DNA of 64,000 bases from CAZOZP01 sp964584325 (GTDB lineage Bacteria > Bacteroidota > Ignavibacteria > Ignavibacteriales > Melioribacteraceae), in assembly GCA_964584325.1 (NCBI GenBank), contig CAZOZP010000004.1, positions 18,451-82,450 on the forward strand, written 5' to 3'. The notes under the pieces are model-generated. The model worked only from the letters and a program-made list of their open reading frames with translations, was not told the DNA's origin and did no database searches. A program made the translations under genes and the position numbers. Shown in pieces: positions 17,898 through 27,018 of the stretch (its first letter is position 1; every line of letters starts with the position of its first letter).

Positions 17898-19969
17898 TTA
17901 TTATTAGCTTGTGCAGGTAGTAGAAACTTAAATGTTGTACCTTCGCCGTATTTACTTTCAACCCAGATTTGACCGCTGTTTTTCTCGATGAAATCTTTAC
18001 AGAGAATCAGACCAAGGCCGGTCCCTTTTTCATTTTGTGTTCCTTGTGTTGTAAGTCTCTCATCAATTTTGAATAATCTTTTCATATCTTCTTCCTTAAT
18101 TCCTACTCCGTTATCGCTAACATTAACTTCAACATTTTGATTGGAGTTCTTAATATCAATCACTATTTGTCCGCCTGTATTCGTAAACTTAATGGAATTG
18201 GAAATGAGGTTTCTTATAACAGTTTCTATCATATTCATATCTGCATATACAGTTACTTTTTCTTGGCAATTATTTCTTATTCTTATCTGTTTTTCATTAG
18301 CTACAGTTTCAAGAATATTTACTGTTGCATTAGTTAAAGCGGTAATGTTAAATTTCATTGGGTCAAATTCAACTCTGCCAGATTGTATTCTGCTCCATTG
18401 AAGTAAATTTTCTACAAGCCGGAAAAGATTATTAGTTGATTTGTAAATACTGTCAGAATACTTTGCTATTTCTTCCATGCTCAAATCTCTCAGATTCTGA
18501 CTCAAGTACTCAGAATAGGTTAGCAGAGATGTAAAAGGACTTCTAAGGTCATGTGCGATAATTGAAAAAAACATATCTTTCTGAGCATTGGTTTTCTTTA
18601 ATTCACTTTCCGATTCAAGAATTCTTTTGTTTAACTTTGAAAGTTCTGCAGCATATCTTTTTAATTCAGATTTGTCTTTTTGCAATTCGAGAACATACTG
18701 TGAGATAATTGCCTTTGATTCATTCTTGGCTGTTATGTCTCGGATTACAAGAAAATATTCATCTTTGCCTGACGGAACTATTTTTGCCTCTTCAACGTGT
18801 TTAATTCCGTTTTTTACATTTTCATATTCTATGAAATGAGTTTCTTTAGTTTTCATGGCAAGTTCAACGCTATATTTGATTTTGAGACTTATGTCTTCAG
18901 TCATAAAATCAAATATGTTTCTACCGATAATATCTTCAATCGGAGCAACAAGATCTTTGCTACGTTTAGCATGAACATCCAAGGTTAGGCCTTCCCTGTT
19001 ACATCTGTAAACTAAATCAGGAATAGCCTGAAGAAATTTTATCTGTCGTTCTTCTTCTTCAATTAAGATTTTGGAAGCTTGTCGTTTCTCGGCTAAAACA
19101 GAAACAAAAATAAGAGATGAAAAAGAAAAGATTGAAAGCGTACTAAATAGTAATACCGGATATGAAGCTGTCAGTTGATTGATAAATGGGCCTCCGTTAA
19201 AAAAAGTACCAATAATGGAAATTAATACAACAAAAAGAGAAACCAAAGATGTTACACCGGGACCATACCTTAAAACAGACCAAACAGCAAATCCTAATGG
19301 AATGTAGGATGCAGCGATTAATGAACTTCTGGATGAATAGTCGAATGAGAAAAGAAAGATACCTGTAAAAACTAAAACACTCAACAGAGTGTAAATCTCC
19401 TTTTCGTCTGGCTTTTCCCACAATTCATATGGTTTTCCATGAAAAATAAATATTGGAGGAGCAAACACTAAAATTCCGAGAAACGAGGCAGTCCACCAGA
19501 AAGAAAACTGATCTGCAAAGTTACTGTTTGGCATACTATCAGTTAACCATACTGCAAAAGCTGTAAATAATGCAAATATTACCGTAGAACCGCCGGAAAT
19601 TATTACCGATAATCCTATCGCATCTTTAAGTCTTGTAATGTTTATGTTAAAATCTATAATCTTTTTCATTATATGATTTGCAAGAAGAATATTTAATACC
19701 AGACCGGAAAGTGATAATACAGTAGTAATAATTGAACCGGTATAGAGATAAAATATGAGAGAATGACCAAGCAAAATTTCAGGTAGAAATTTTTTGGAAT
19801 AAATAAAGTATAAACTGATTGACAATGCAATTGGAGGCCATATTAAAACCAGATCTTTAGAATTTGTTGATGAAAAGGCAAAGATACCAAGCAAAAGATA
19901 TGAGCAGAGAACAAATGCACTTTGTTTTATGTTAATTTCCTTCAGAAAACCCTTAAATCCGTTCAACAT
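17894..19969 (-). CDS. MASE1-type membrane sensor histidine kinase with PAS domain (orphan)
   Basis: A 691-aa sensor kinase. The N-terminal third has eight or so hydrophobic segments with the LVLIWPPIALS and FADQFSFWWTASFLGILVFAPP blocks of MASE1 integral-membrane sensory domains. A PAS domain follows (about residues 305-415), then a short coiled coil (about 420-465). The kinase core has an H-box FFSIIAHDLRSPFTSLL with the phospho-accepting histidine, an N-box NLISNSIKFT, and the G boxes DNGVGI and GTGLGL. No response-regulator gene is adjacent. It runs against the predominant direction of this region. Confidence 0.88.
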   Translation of the reverse strand: MLNGFKGFLKEINIKQSAFVLCSYLLLGIFAFSSTNSKDLVLIWPPIALSISLYFIYSKKFLPEILLGHSLIFYLYTGSIITTVLSLSGLVLNILLANHIMKKIIDFNINITRLKDAIGLSVIISGGSTVIFALFTAFAVWLTDSMPNSNFADQFSFWWTASFLGILVFAPPIFIFHGKPYELWEKPDEKEIYTLLSVLVFTGIFLFSFDYSSRSSLIAASYIPLGFAVWSVLRYGPGVTSLVSLFVVLISIIGTFFNGGPFINQLTASYPVLLFSTLSIFSFSSLIFVSVLAEKRQASKILIEEEERQIKFLQAIPDLVYRCNREGLTLDVHAKRSKDLVAPIEDIIGRNIFDFMTEDISLKIKYSVELAMKTKETHFIEYENVKNGIKHVEEAKIVPSGKDEYFLVIRDITAKNESKAIISQYVLELQKDKSELKRYAAELSKLNKRILESESELKKTNAQKDMFFSIIAHDLRSPFTSLLTYSEYLSQNLRDLSMEEIAKYSDSIYKSTNNLFRLVENLLQWSRIQSGRVEFDPMKFNITALTNATVNILETVANEKQIRIRNNCQEKVTVYADMNMIETVIRNLISNSIKFTNTGGQIVIDIKNSNQNVEVNVSDNGVGIKEEDMKRLFKIDERLTTQGTQNEKGTGLGLILCKDFIEKNSGQIWVESKYGEGTTFKFLLPAQANNN

Positions 19970-20148
19970 CCCAATTCCAGTATTTTACTTTTAAACCCAT
20001 TAAACCTGTCATTAAATATATTATGAAAATTAAGTCAAAACTTTTAATTATTATACTTATTTTTACAATAAAGAAATTAAATATAACAAATGTTATATAT
20101 ATGATTATTATTTAATTGAAAGTTTATAACAATTATTACGGAATAAAA

Positions 20149-20763
20149 ATGGCCAGAATATTTCTTACAACAATCATAGCTTTATTTGCTTTCCAATATT
20201 GTACCAAACCGGTTGAACAGAAGAAAAATGATAATGTAGTCTTTAATATCATTGAACCAACAAGTACAATCTATAAAATTGTTAATAGAGATGTATCAAT
20301 AGAAGAAATCTCTCTAAAATATTATGAGAAAATAATTTCAGATAATGGACGGATTGTAAAAGTTGAAAGATATTCTCCGCAAGGTAAATTAACTGATAAG
20401 TTAAATATTCCAGCTATAAGTGTATATGATTATAATCAGGATAATCTTATTATTTCCTTGCGCTATTTTGATCAGAATAATAAGCCCATTAAAATTCAAA
20501 AATTCGGATACTGGGCTAAAGAATTTATATATGAAAAGGATAACCGTATTAAGATGGTTATTAATCGTGATGTTGATAGAGGAATTATTGAAGTACCTAT
20601 TGATTCAATTGATTTTAAGGTAAATAATTATAATGCACCGGTACTTGTGTATAATTATGAGAAAGATAGTGTAATAGTAAAAGCTTTTGATTCAAAATTT
20701 AATCTATTGAAATCATTTAGCGGAACAGCTCCATGTATTCCGTTCATTGATTGTTTTGAATAA
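20149..20763 (+). CDS. Hypothetical exported protein, probably a lipoprotein
   Basis: I do not recognise the family. Starting from the ATG at 20149, residues 1-18 form a hydrophobic signal ending in FQYC, an atypical lipobox whose cysteine would be lipidated. The frame is open to a TTG at 20116, but that extension is not needed. The remaining roughly 185 residues are beta-rich and polar, with repeated YxxxxxxI/V patterns such as YDYNQDNLIISLRYFDQNNKPIK, which recall short antiparallel repeats. It stands alone between the divergent kinase gene and nadB. Confidence 0.6.
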   Translation: MARIFLTTIIALFAFQYCTKPVEQKKNDNVVFNIIEPTSTIYKIVNRDVSIEEISLKYYEKIISDNGRIVKVERYSPQGKLTDKLNIPAISVYDYNQDNLIISLRYFDQNNKPIKIQKFGYWAKEFIYEKDNRIKMVINRDVDRGIIEVPIDSIDFKVNNYNAPVLVYNYEKDSVIVKAFDSKFNLLKSFSGTAPCIPFIDCFE

Positions 20764-20794
20764 TATTATAGCTGTTTTTAAAAATGCTTTTTGT

Positions 20795-20802
20795 TATTTT
20801 TG
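20795..20802 (+). promoter_or_regulatory. Bacteroidota-type -7 element upstream of nadB
   Basis: TATTTTTG matches the TAnnTTTG -7 consensus of Bacteroidota sigma factors and lies 22 bp before the nadB start. No good -33 TTG is seen, so this is only a candidate. Confidence 0.35.
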
Positions 20803-20823
20803 TAAAAATATAAAAGTTAAAAC

Positions 20824-22398
20824 GTGAATATTTATAAATCCGATTTTTTAATAATAGGTAGTGGTTTGGCCGGATTATCGGCCGCAGAATCGGCAGCAAA
20901 TTACGGTAAAGTAAATATAATTGCAAAATCGGATCTCGACATATCCAATTCATATTACGCCCAGGGAGGTATTGCTGCAGCCATAGGCAGTGATGATTCT
21001 TTTGAATTTCATCTTGCTGATACTATTAAGGCAGGAAGAGGTCTTTGTTCTGATGAAGCTGTTAGAATCTTAGTTGAAGACGGTTATAGGTATGTTAGTT
21101 CTCTTCTCGAAGACGGTATGCCTTTTGAAAAAAAAGATAATTTTCCAGATTTGGGGCTTGAAGGTGGACACAGTAAAAATAGAATTCTGCATTCAAATGG
21201 TAATGCTACCGGAAAAGCTGTTGTTGATTTTGTTAATAATAGAATAAATAAGAATCAGAATATAAGCTCTTTTTACGGAAGACATGCATTTGAACTTCTG
21301 GTTAAAAATAATACCTGCCACGGTGTTTATTGTTATAATACTGAATCAAATCAAACTGATCTTTTTATTGCCCCTTTTACTCTTATTGCAACAGGCGGTC
21401 TCTGTTCATTATACGAAAGAAATACAAATCCCGACTTCAGTTATGGAGATGGAATTGCATTGGCATTTAATGCAGGTGCAGATATTGAGTCGATGGAATT
21501 TATTCAGTTTCATCCTACATCTTTTCATCATGAAAGTGGAGCTACTTTTCTTATTTCTGAAGCTTTACGAGGTGAAGGAGCTTACCTTGTTAATAAAAAC
21601 AGAAAAAGGATAATGCTTGGTAAGGATGCTCAAGCAGAACTCGCTCCAAGGGATGTGGTTTCCAGATATATATTTGAGTATCTCAGGGAGTCTGGAGAAA
21701 AATGTGTTTACCTTATGCTTGATCATTTAGATGCTGAAAAAATAAAGGATAGATTTAAAAATATTTATGAAGATTCGCTAGGTTTTGGGATTGATATAAC
21801 AAAAGACCTTGTACCGGTTTCACCTGCGGCTCATTATACAATTGGCGGAATTAAAACTGATTTAAACGGAAGAACCGGCATTGTGAATCTTTATAGTTCC
21901 GGTGAGGCTGCTTCATCAGGTGTTCATGGAGCAAACAGACTTGCAAGTAATTCTCTTCTTGAATGTATTGTTTTTTCTAAAAGATCAATAGAGGATTTTG
22001 TTTTAAACGGATTCTCTGATAATAAAGTCAGATACCAAGAAAAATTATATACTGTAGATAATTCTTTAATAAACATTTATGTTGAAAAAAGGAAGGTGTT
22101 ATCTGTTGTATTAAATAGTTTTGTCGGGATTCTTAGGAATGATGACTTACTTGCGAGAGGACTTAAACAAATACAAGAATTAAAGAGGGAATTTCCGTTT
22201 AAAGAAAATGAGTATTATTCTTTGTCTTTTGCACAAAACATTGTAATTGCCGAGATGGTTTTTCATTCAGCTAAATTCAGAAAAGAATCACGCGGCGGAC
22301 ACCTTCGGTCTGATTACCCAACAGAAAGAGATGATTATCAATTTACAACCATTATTAATAAATCAAACGGTATTGATCAAATTAGGAAGAATACATGA
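20824..22398 (+). CDS. nadB: L-aspartate oxidase
   Basis: A flavoprotein that oxidises aspartate to iminoaspartate, the first step of de novo NAD synthesis. The 524-aa protein begins at a GTG and shows the FAD motif IIGSGLAGLSAA, the SNSYYAQGGIAAAIG block, the HSNGNATGKAV histidine region, and the active-site ALRGEGAYLVN and RDVVSR. PAAHYTIGGI and GEAASSGVHGANRLASNSLLE are also present. It is the first gene of nadB-nadC-nadA; its stop overlaps the nadC start by 4 bp (ATGA). Confidence 0.95.
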   Translation: MNIYKSDFLIIGSGLAGLSAAESAANYGKVNIIAKSDLDISNSYYAQGGIAAAIGSDDSFEFHLADTIKAGRGLCSDEAVRILVEDGYRYVSSLLEDGMPFEKKDNFPDLGLEGGHSKNRILHSNGNATGKAVVDFVNNRINKNQNISSFYGRHAFELLVKNNTCHGVYCYNTESNQTDLFIAPFTLIATGGLCSLYERNTNPDFSYGDGIALAFNAGADIESMEFIQFHPTSFHHESGATFLISEALRGEGAYLVNKNRKRIMLGKDAQAELAPRDVVSRYIFEYLRESGEKCVYLMLDHLDAEKIKDRFKNIYEDSLGFGIDITKDLVPVSPAAHYTIGGIKTDLNGRTGIVNLYSSGEAASSGVHGANRLASNSLLECIVFSKRSIEDFVLNGFSDNKVRYQEKLYTVDNSLINIYVEKRKVLSVVLNSFVGILRNDDLLARGLKQIQELKREFPFKENEYYSLSFAQNIVIAEMVFHSAKFRKESRGGHLRSDYPTERDDYQFTTIINKSNGIDQIRKNT

Positions 22399-23264
22399 GT
22401 CTGACAAAAACTGATTTTAATTTCAGCGGAGTTGATCACCTTATAGAATTATCTTTAATGGAAGATATCGGCCCTGGCGATATTACTACTGATCTTATCA
22501 TAGCTCAAGACCATATTGTTGATGCATTCTGGGTAGCTAAATCATCAGGAGTTATTTCCGGACTATTTGTTGCAGAAAAAGTATTTCGGAAGTTGGATAA
22601 TAATATTATGTGGAAACCATTGGTTAATGAGGGCGAATTTGTTGAAAAAGGAAATGTTATTCTTGAATTCAGCGGACAATACCGTGCTTTATTAACCGGT
22701 GAAAGAACTGCACTGAATTTTGCTCAGAGAATGTCTGGAATCTCAACTATGGCTCATGAATATGCAAAAGTTCTTGAGAGAACTTCCTGCAGAATACTTG
22801 ATACACGAAAAACCTTACCTGCTCACCGAATGTTGGATAAATATGCTGTGAAAGTAGGTGGTGGAGAGAACCATCGAATTGGACTGTTTGACATGGTCAT
22901 GATAAAGGATAATCACATTCAAGTGGCAGGCGGTATTAAAAATGCAATTGAGGCAGTCCGAAAGAATCTAAGCAATGATATTCTTATTGAAGTTGAAACT
23001 ACAAATATTGATGAGGTAAAGGAAGCTCTTGAGAATAAAGCAAATATTATAATGCTAGATAATATGAATACGCAGCAAATGAAAGATGCCGTGGAATTTA
23101 TAAATAAAAGAGCTATAACCGAGGCTTCTGGCTCAATGAGTATTGAAAGATTAAAAGAAACTGCCATGGCTGGGGTTGATTATATCTCAGTCGGAGCACT
23201 AACTCATTCAGTAAAAGCATTTGATATTAGTCAAAAAATAAAAAATCAGGCAAAAAATGAATAA
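22395..23264 (+). CDS. nadC: Nicotinate-nucleotide pyrophosphorylase (quinolinate phosphoribosyltransferase)
   Basis: Converts quinolinate and PRPP to nicotinate mononucleotide. At 289 aa it is the usual length, with EDIGPGDITTDL, GERTALNFAQRMSGIST, the DTRKTLPAHRMLDKYAVKVGGG signature, MIKDNH, and the C-terminal SGSMSIERL and DYISVGALTHS. The start overlaps nadB by 4 bp and the stop overlaps nadA by 8 bp, so the three genes are translationally coupled. Confidence 0.96.
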   Translation: MSLTKTDFNFSGVDHLIELSLMEDIGPGDITTDLIIAQDHIVDAFWVAKSSGVISGLFVAEKVFRKLDNNIMWKPLVNEGEFVEKGNVILEFSGQYRALLTGERTALNFAQRMSGISTMAHEYAKVLERTSCRILDTRKTLPAHRMLDKYAVKVGGGENHRIGLFDMVMIKDNHIQVAGGIKNAIEAVRKNLSNDILIEVETTNIDEVKEALENKANIIMLDNMNTQQMKDAVEFINKRAITEASGSMSIERLKETAMAGVDYISVGALTHSVKAFDISQKIKNQAKNE

Positions 23265-24198
23265 AAATGAAATAATCAATGAAATTAGCCGTACAAAAAG
23301 GGAAAAAAATGCGGTTATCCTTGCACATAATTATCAGCTTCCTGAGATTCAGGATATAGCTGATTATATTGGTGACTCTTTGGGCTTATCCCAAATGGCA
23401 GCTAAAACTACTGCTGATATGATAATATTTTGCGGTGTTCACTTTATGGCGGAAACGGCCTCAATTTTATCACCAACAAAAAAGGTGATAATACCTGATC
23501 CTGATGCAGGATGTTCATTGGCTGCCTGCATAGATGCAGAGAAACTTCGGAACTGGAAAGCTGAGAACCCCGGTTCAATTGTTGTTTCCTATGTAAATAC
23601 AACTGCAGAGGTAAAAGCCGAAACGGATTATTGTTGTACATCATCAAATGCGGTAAAGGTTGTTGAAGCAATCGACAAAGATAAAAAAATTCTATTTCTT
23701 CCAGATAAATTTCTTGGGCGTTATGTAAAGAGCATTACAGGCAGAAATATGGAAATATGGGATGGGTTTTGTCATGTTCATGAAAAGATCGGGGATATTG
23801 AACTTGGCTCTTCTGAGGAAAAATATCCGGGAGCCGAGGTGCTTATCCACCCTGAGTGTGGTTGTTCTTCTTCTTGCATGCTTAAATCTGTTATGTATAA
23901 TGACTGCAGTAAAACCGGTATATATTCTACTGAAGGAATGCTAAAAAGAGTGAAAGAATCTGACAGTAAAGAATTTTTGATTGCTACTGAGGTTGGCATT
24001 ATTTACAGGATGCAGAAGGAGGTTCCTGGAAAAATATTTTATCCAGCTTCAGAAAATGCTGTATGTGAGTACATGAAAATGATTACTCTTGAAAAAGTGT
24101 ACAATTCTTTGTTGAGTGAAAAATATGAAATAAGAGTTAATGAAGAAATTGCATCAAAGGCAAGGCTATCAATAGAGAGAATGATTTCTATAGTGTAA
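23257..24198 (+). CDS. nadA: Quinolinate synthase A
   Basis: A [4Fe-4S] enzyme that condenses iminoaspartate with dihydroxyacetone phosphate to quinolinate. The 313-aa protein has AVILAHNYQLPEIQDIADYIGDSLGLS, FCGVHFMAETA (first cluster cysteine region), YCCTSSNAVKVV, FLPDKFLGRYV, and HPECGCSSSCM. A late cysteine (ENAVCEYMK) is consistent with the third ligand. It ends the nadBCA operon and is followed by a strong terminator. Confidence 0.96.
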   Translation: MNKNEIINEISRTKREKNAVILAHNYQLPEIQDIADYIGDSLGLSQMAAKTTADMIIFCGVHFMAETASILSPTKKVIIPDPDAGCSLAACIDAEKLRNWKAENPGSIVVSYVNTTAEVKAETDYCCTSSNAVKVVEAIDKDKKILFLPDKFLGRYVKSITGRNMEIWDGFCHVHEKIGDIELGSSEEKYPGAEVLIHPECGCSSSCMLKSVMYNDCSKTGIYSTEGMLKRVKESDSKEFLIATEVGIIYRMQKEVPGKIFYPASENAVCEYMKMITLEKVYNSLLSEKYEIRVNEEIASKARLSIERMISIV

Positions 24199-24204
24199 GA
24201 AAAA

Positions 24205-24240
24205 TTCAAAAGGAAGTCTGTGATCAGACTTCCTTTTGAA
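24205..24240. terminator. Bidirectional intrinsic terminator between nadA and clpB
   Basis: A perfect 16-bp stem, TTCAAAAGGAAGTCTG pairing with CAGACTTCCTTTTGAA around a TGAT loop, sits between the convergent nadA and clpB stops. It ends in a short T-run on each strand. Confidence 0.85.
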
Positions 24241-24264
24241 ATGATGTTTATTTAGTAAATATGA

Positions 24265-26883
24265 TTAAATTTTACGAAACTCCAGATTACCTCCGCCATT
24301 ATATTCTATTAGTATTGTATCACCGTTGCCATAATTATTCATAAGAAGTTGTGTTGAAAGAGGATTAATAAGATGTCTCTGTATCGTACGTTTCAACGGA
24401 CGAGCACCGTAAACCGGATCATAACCAATAGTTGACAGGAAATCCTTTGCTTCATCGGTAATCTGCATGGTAATATTTTTATCATGTAGCTGTTTAGTAA
24501 GTGTAGCAATTTGAATGTTAACTACTGATCTTAATTCAGATTTAAGAAGAGGCTTAAAAAGAATTATTTCATCAATTCTGTTCAGAAATTCCGGTCTTAT
24601 TGTTTTTTTTAGCAAATCGCTTAGCTTAGATCTCAGTTCACTTAAAATACTTTCGTAATTATTTTCATCCATGATTTCCATTTTTTCCTGAACCAGATGA
24701 GACCCGAGATTAGATGTCATAATAATAATAGTATTTTTAAAATTTACTGTGCGTCCCTTGTTATCTGTTAGTCTGCCGTCATCTAGCACTTGTAGAAGAA
24801 TATTGAAAACCTCAGGATGAGCCTTTTCAATTTCATCAAGAAGTATAACTGAATACGGTCTTCTTCTTACAGCTTCAGTTAACTGACCGCCTTCTTCATA
24901 TCCTACATAACCTGGAGGTGCTCCAACAAGTCTGGAGACAGAAAACTTTTCCATATATTCCGACATATCTATGCGGATCATTGCATGTTCATCGTTAAAT
25001 AGGTACTCTGCAAGAGCTCTGGCAAGTTCTGTTTTTCCTACACCTGTTGTTCCTATAAAAATAAATGATCCTATTGGCTTTTTTTCATCATGAAGCCCGG
25101 CGCGCGATCTTCTTAAGGCATTTGATACCGCAAAAACTGCATCGTTTTGACCGACAACTCTTTTATGCAATTCATCTTCCATTCTTAAAAGTTTGCTTCT
25201 TTCGCTTTCAAGCATTCTGTTTAATGGAATTCCGGTCCATTTTGAAACTACTTCAGCTATGTCTTCAGCTTCAACTTCTTCTTTTAACAGACGTGTGTTC
25301 GACTGAATATCATAAAGCTTTGAGGTTTCTTCCTTCATTTTGTTTTCGAGTCCGGCAATAATACCATATCTTATTTCTGCTACTTTGCCGAAATCACCTT
25401 CTCTTTCATAATGTTCAGCTTGTAGTTTGGTTTTTTCTATCTGAGATTTCATTTCGCGAATAATACTTATTTTGTCTTTTTCAGCTTTCCAGTGAAGTTT
25501 TACCGCATCTCTTTCAGATATTAATTCTACTAAATCAGTTTCGAGATCTTTCAATCTTTTTATAGAATCAGTGTCGTCTTCAAGTTTAAGTGCTTCTTTT
25601 TCTATTTCAAGTTGCTTTATTTTTCTTTCGAGATTATCCAACTCCTCGGGCATAGAATCGATTTCAATTCTGAGTTTTGATGCAGCTTCATCTATTAAAT
25701 CAATGGCTTTATCCGGTAGAAATCTATCAGTTATATATCTGTTTGAAAGCTGTACCGATGCAACAATGGCGCTGTCTGTTATGCGCACTCCATGATGTAA
25801 TTCATATCTTTCCTTAAGACCTCTAAGTATCGAGACGGAATCCTCTTCGGTTGGTTCAACTACTAAAACAGGTTGAAATCTTCTTTCGAGAGCTGAATCT
25901 TTTTCAATATGTTTTTTGTATTCATCCAGGGTTGTTGCACCGATTGTATGCAGTTCACCTCTTGCAAGTGCGGGCTTAAGAATGTTTGCTGCATCCATGG
26001 CACCGTCTGTTCTGCCCGCACCCACCAGCAAATGAAGTTCGTCTATAAAGAGAATAACTTCTCCTTTAGAATCCTGAACTTCTTTTATCACAGCTTTAAT
26101 TCTTTCTTCAAATTGACCTCTGAACTGAGTACCTGCAACAAGGGCTCCCATATCAAGAGAAATAATTCTTTTTGTTTTTAAGTTTTCAGGAACATCCCCG
26201 TTGATAATTCTGTGAGCAATGCCTTCAGCAATAGCTGTTTTACCAACTCCCGGTTCTCCGATAAGCACAGGATTGTTTTTGGTGCGTCTTGAAAGTACTT
26301 GAAGTACTCTTCGTATTTCTTCATCTCTGCCAATCACAGGATCAAGTTTACCAATGGAAGCAAGTTCATTTAGATCCCGACCATATTTCTTTAATGCTTG
26401 ATATGTATCTTCCGGACTCATGCTTGTAACTCTCTGATTTCCTCTAATATCTTTCAGAGCCGCTAAAATAGAATCACGTGAAATACCGTTCTCGAGCAAA
26501 AGTTTTGATACAGCAGAATTTCCTGAACTTAATGCGAGTAGTATGTGTTCGTTAGAGACATATTCATCCTTCAGATTGCGAGCCTCAATGGAAGCATCAT
26601 CCAGCATTTTAATAGAATAGTTTGAAAGCTGTTGATTACCGATTGAAGATCCTGTAATCTTTGGTAGTTTTTCAAGTAATTCATTTGTTTTTTGCTGAAT
26701 TTGTCTAATGTTTCCGCCAACCTTGTTAATTATTGCTACTCCCGTTCCTCCGGAATCCTGAATTAACGCAGCAAAAATATGCTCAGGTTCAATCATCTGG
26801 TTATTATAATTTTGTGCTATATCAACAGCCATCTGAATGGTTTCCTGTGCTTTAACTGTTAACTTGTTAATATTAAAAGCCAT
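24265..26883 (-). CDS. clpB: ATP-dependent disaggregase ClpB
   Basis: An Hsp100 hexameric AAA+ chaperone that resolubilises aggregates with DnaK. The 872-aa protein has two N-terminal Clp repeats (residues about 1-145) and nucleotide-binding domain 1 (Walker A GEPGVGKTAIAEG, Walker B VILFIDELH). The long M-domain coiled coil spans about residues 405-530 and distinguishes ClpB from ClpA/C. Domain 2 has FIGTTGVGKTELARALAEYLF and VILLDEIEKAHPEV, and the C-terminus has DPVYGARPLKRTIQ. It lies on the minus strand with its own upstream region of about 135 bp; no clear CIRCE element was seen. Confidence 0.97.
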   Translation of the reverse strand: MAFNINKLTVKAQETIQMAVDIAQNYNNQMIEPEHIFAALIQDSGGTGVAIINKVGGNIRQIQQKTNELLEKLPKITGSSIGNQQLSNYSIKMLDDASIEARNLKDEYVSNEHILLALSSGNSAVSKLLLENGISRDSILAALKDIRGNQRVTSMSPEDTYQALKKYGRDLNELASIGKLDPVIGRDEEIRRVLQVLSRRTKNNPVLIGEPGVGKTAIAEGIAHRIINGDVPENLKTKRIISLDMGALVAGTQFRGQFEERIKAVIKEVQDSKGEVILFIDELHLLVGAGRTDGAMDAANILKPALARGELHTIGATTLDEYKKHIEKDSALERRFQPVLVVEPTEEDSVSILRGLKERYELHHGVRITDSAIVASVQLSNRYITDRFLPDKAIDLIDEAASKLRIEIDSMPEELDNLERKIKQLEIEKEALKLEDDTDSIKRLKDLETDLVELISERDAVKLHWKAEKDKISIIREMKSQIEKTKLQAEHYEREGDFGKVAEIRYGIIAGLENKMKEETSKLYDIQSNTRLLKEEVEAEDIAEVVSKWTGIPLNRMLESERSKLLRMEDELHKRVVGQNDAVFAVSNALRRSRAGLHDEKKPIGSFIFIGTTGVGKTELARALAEYLFNDEHAMIRIDMSEYMEKFSVSRLVGAPPGYVGYEEGGQLTEAVRRRPYSVILLDEIEKAHPEVFNILLQVLDDGRLTDNKGRTVNFKNTIIIMTSNLGSHLVQEKMEIMDENNYESILSELRSKLSDLLKKTIRPEFLNRIDEIILFKPLLKSELRSVVNIQIATLTKQLHDKNITMQITDEAKDFLSTIGYDPVYGARPLKRTIQRHLINPLSTQLLMNNYGNGDTILIEYNGGGNLEFRKI

Positions 26884-27018
26884 AGATACCTCGAATTAAA
26901 ATAATTATTAAAAATATCGAATATGAAATTTAAATATGTAAAAAATGTCTCTCTAAGTTTTTAGGGTAATTATGTATTTTAATTGACATCGGTTAAATAT
27001 AATATTTTTGAGGTTTAA

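Noticed and set aside
26983..27010. Promoter-like TTG / TATTTTTG upstream of the glycosidase at 27.0 kb
   Set aside because: The predicted transcription start would fall almost on the start codon and exclude the GAGG ribosome-binding site.
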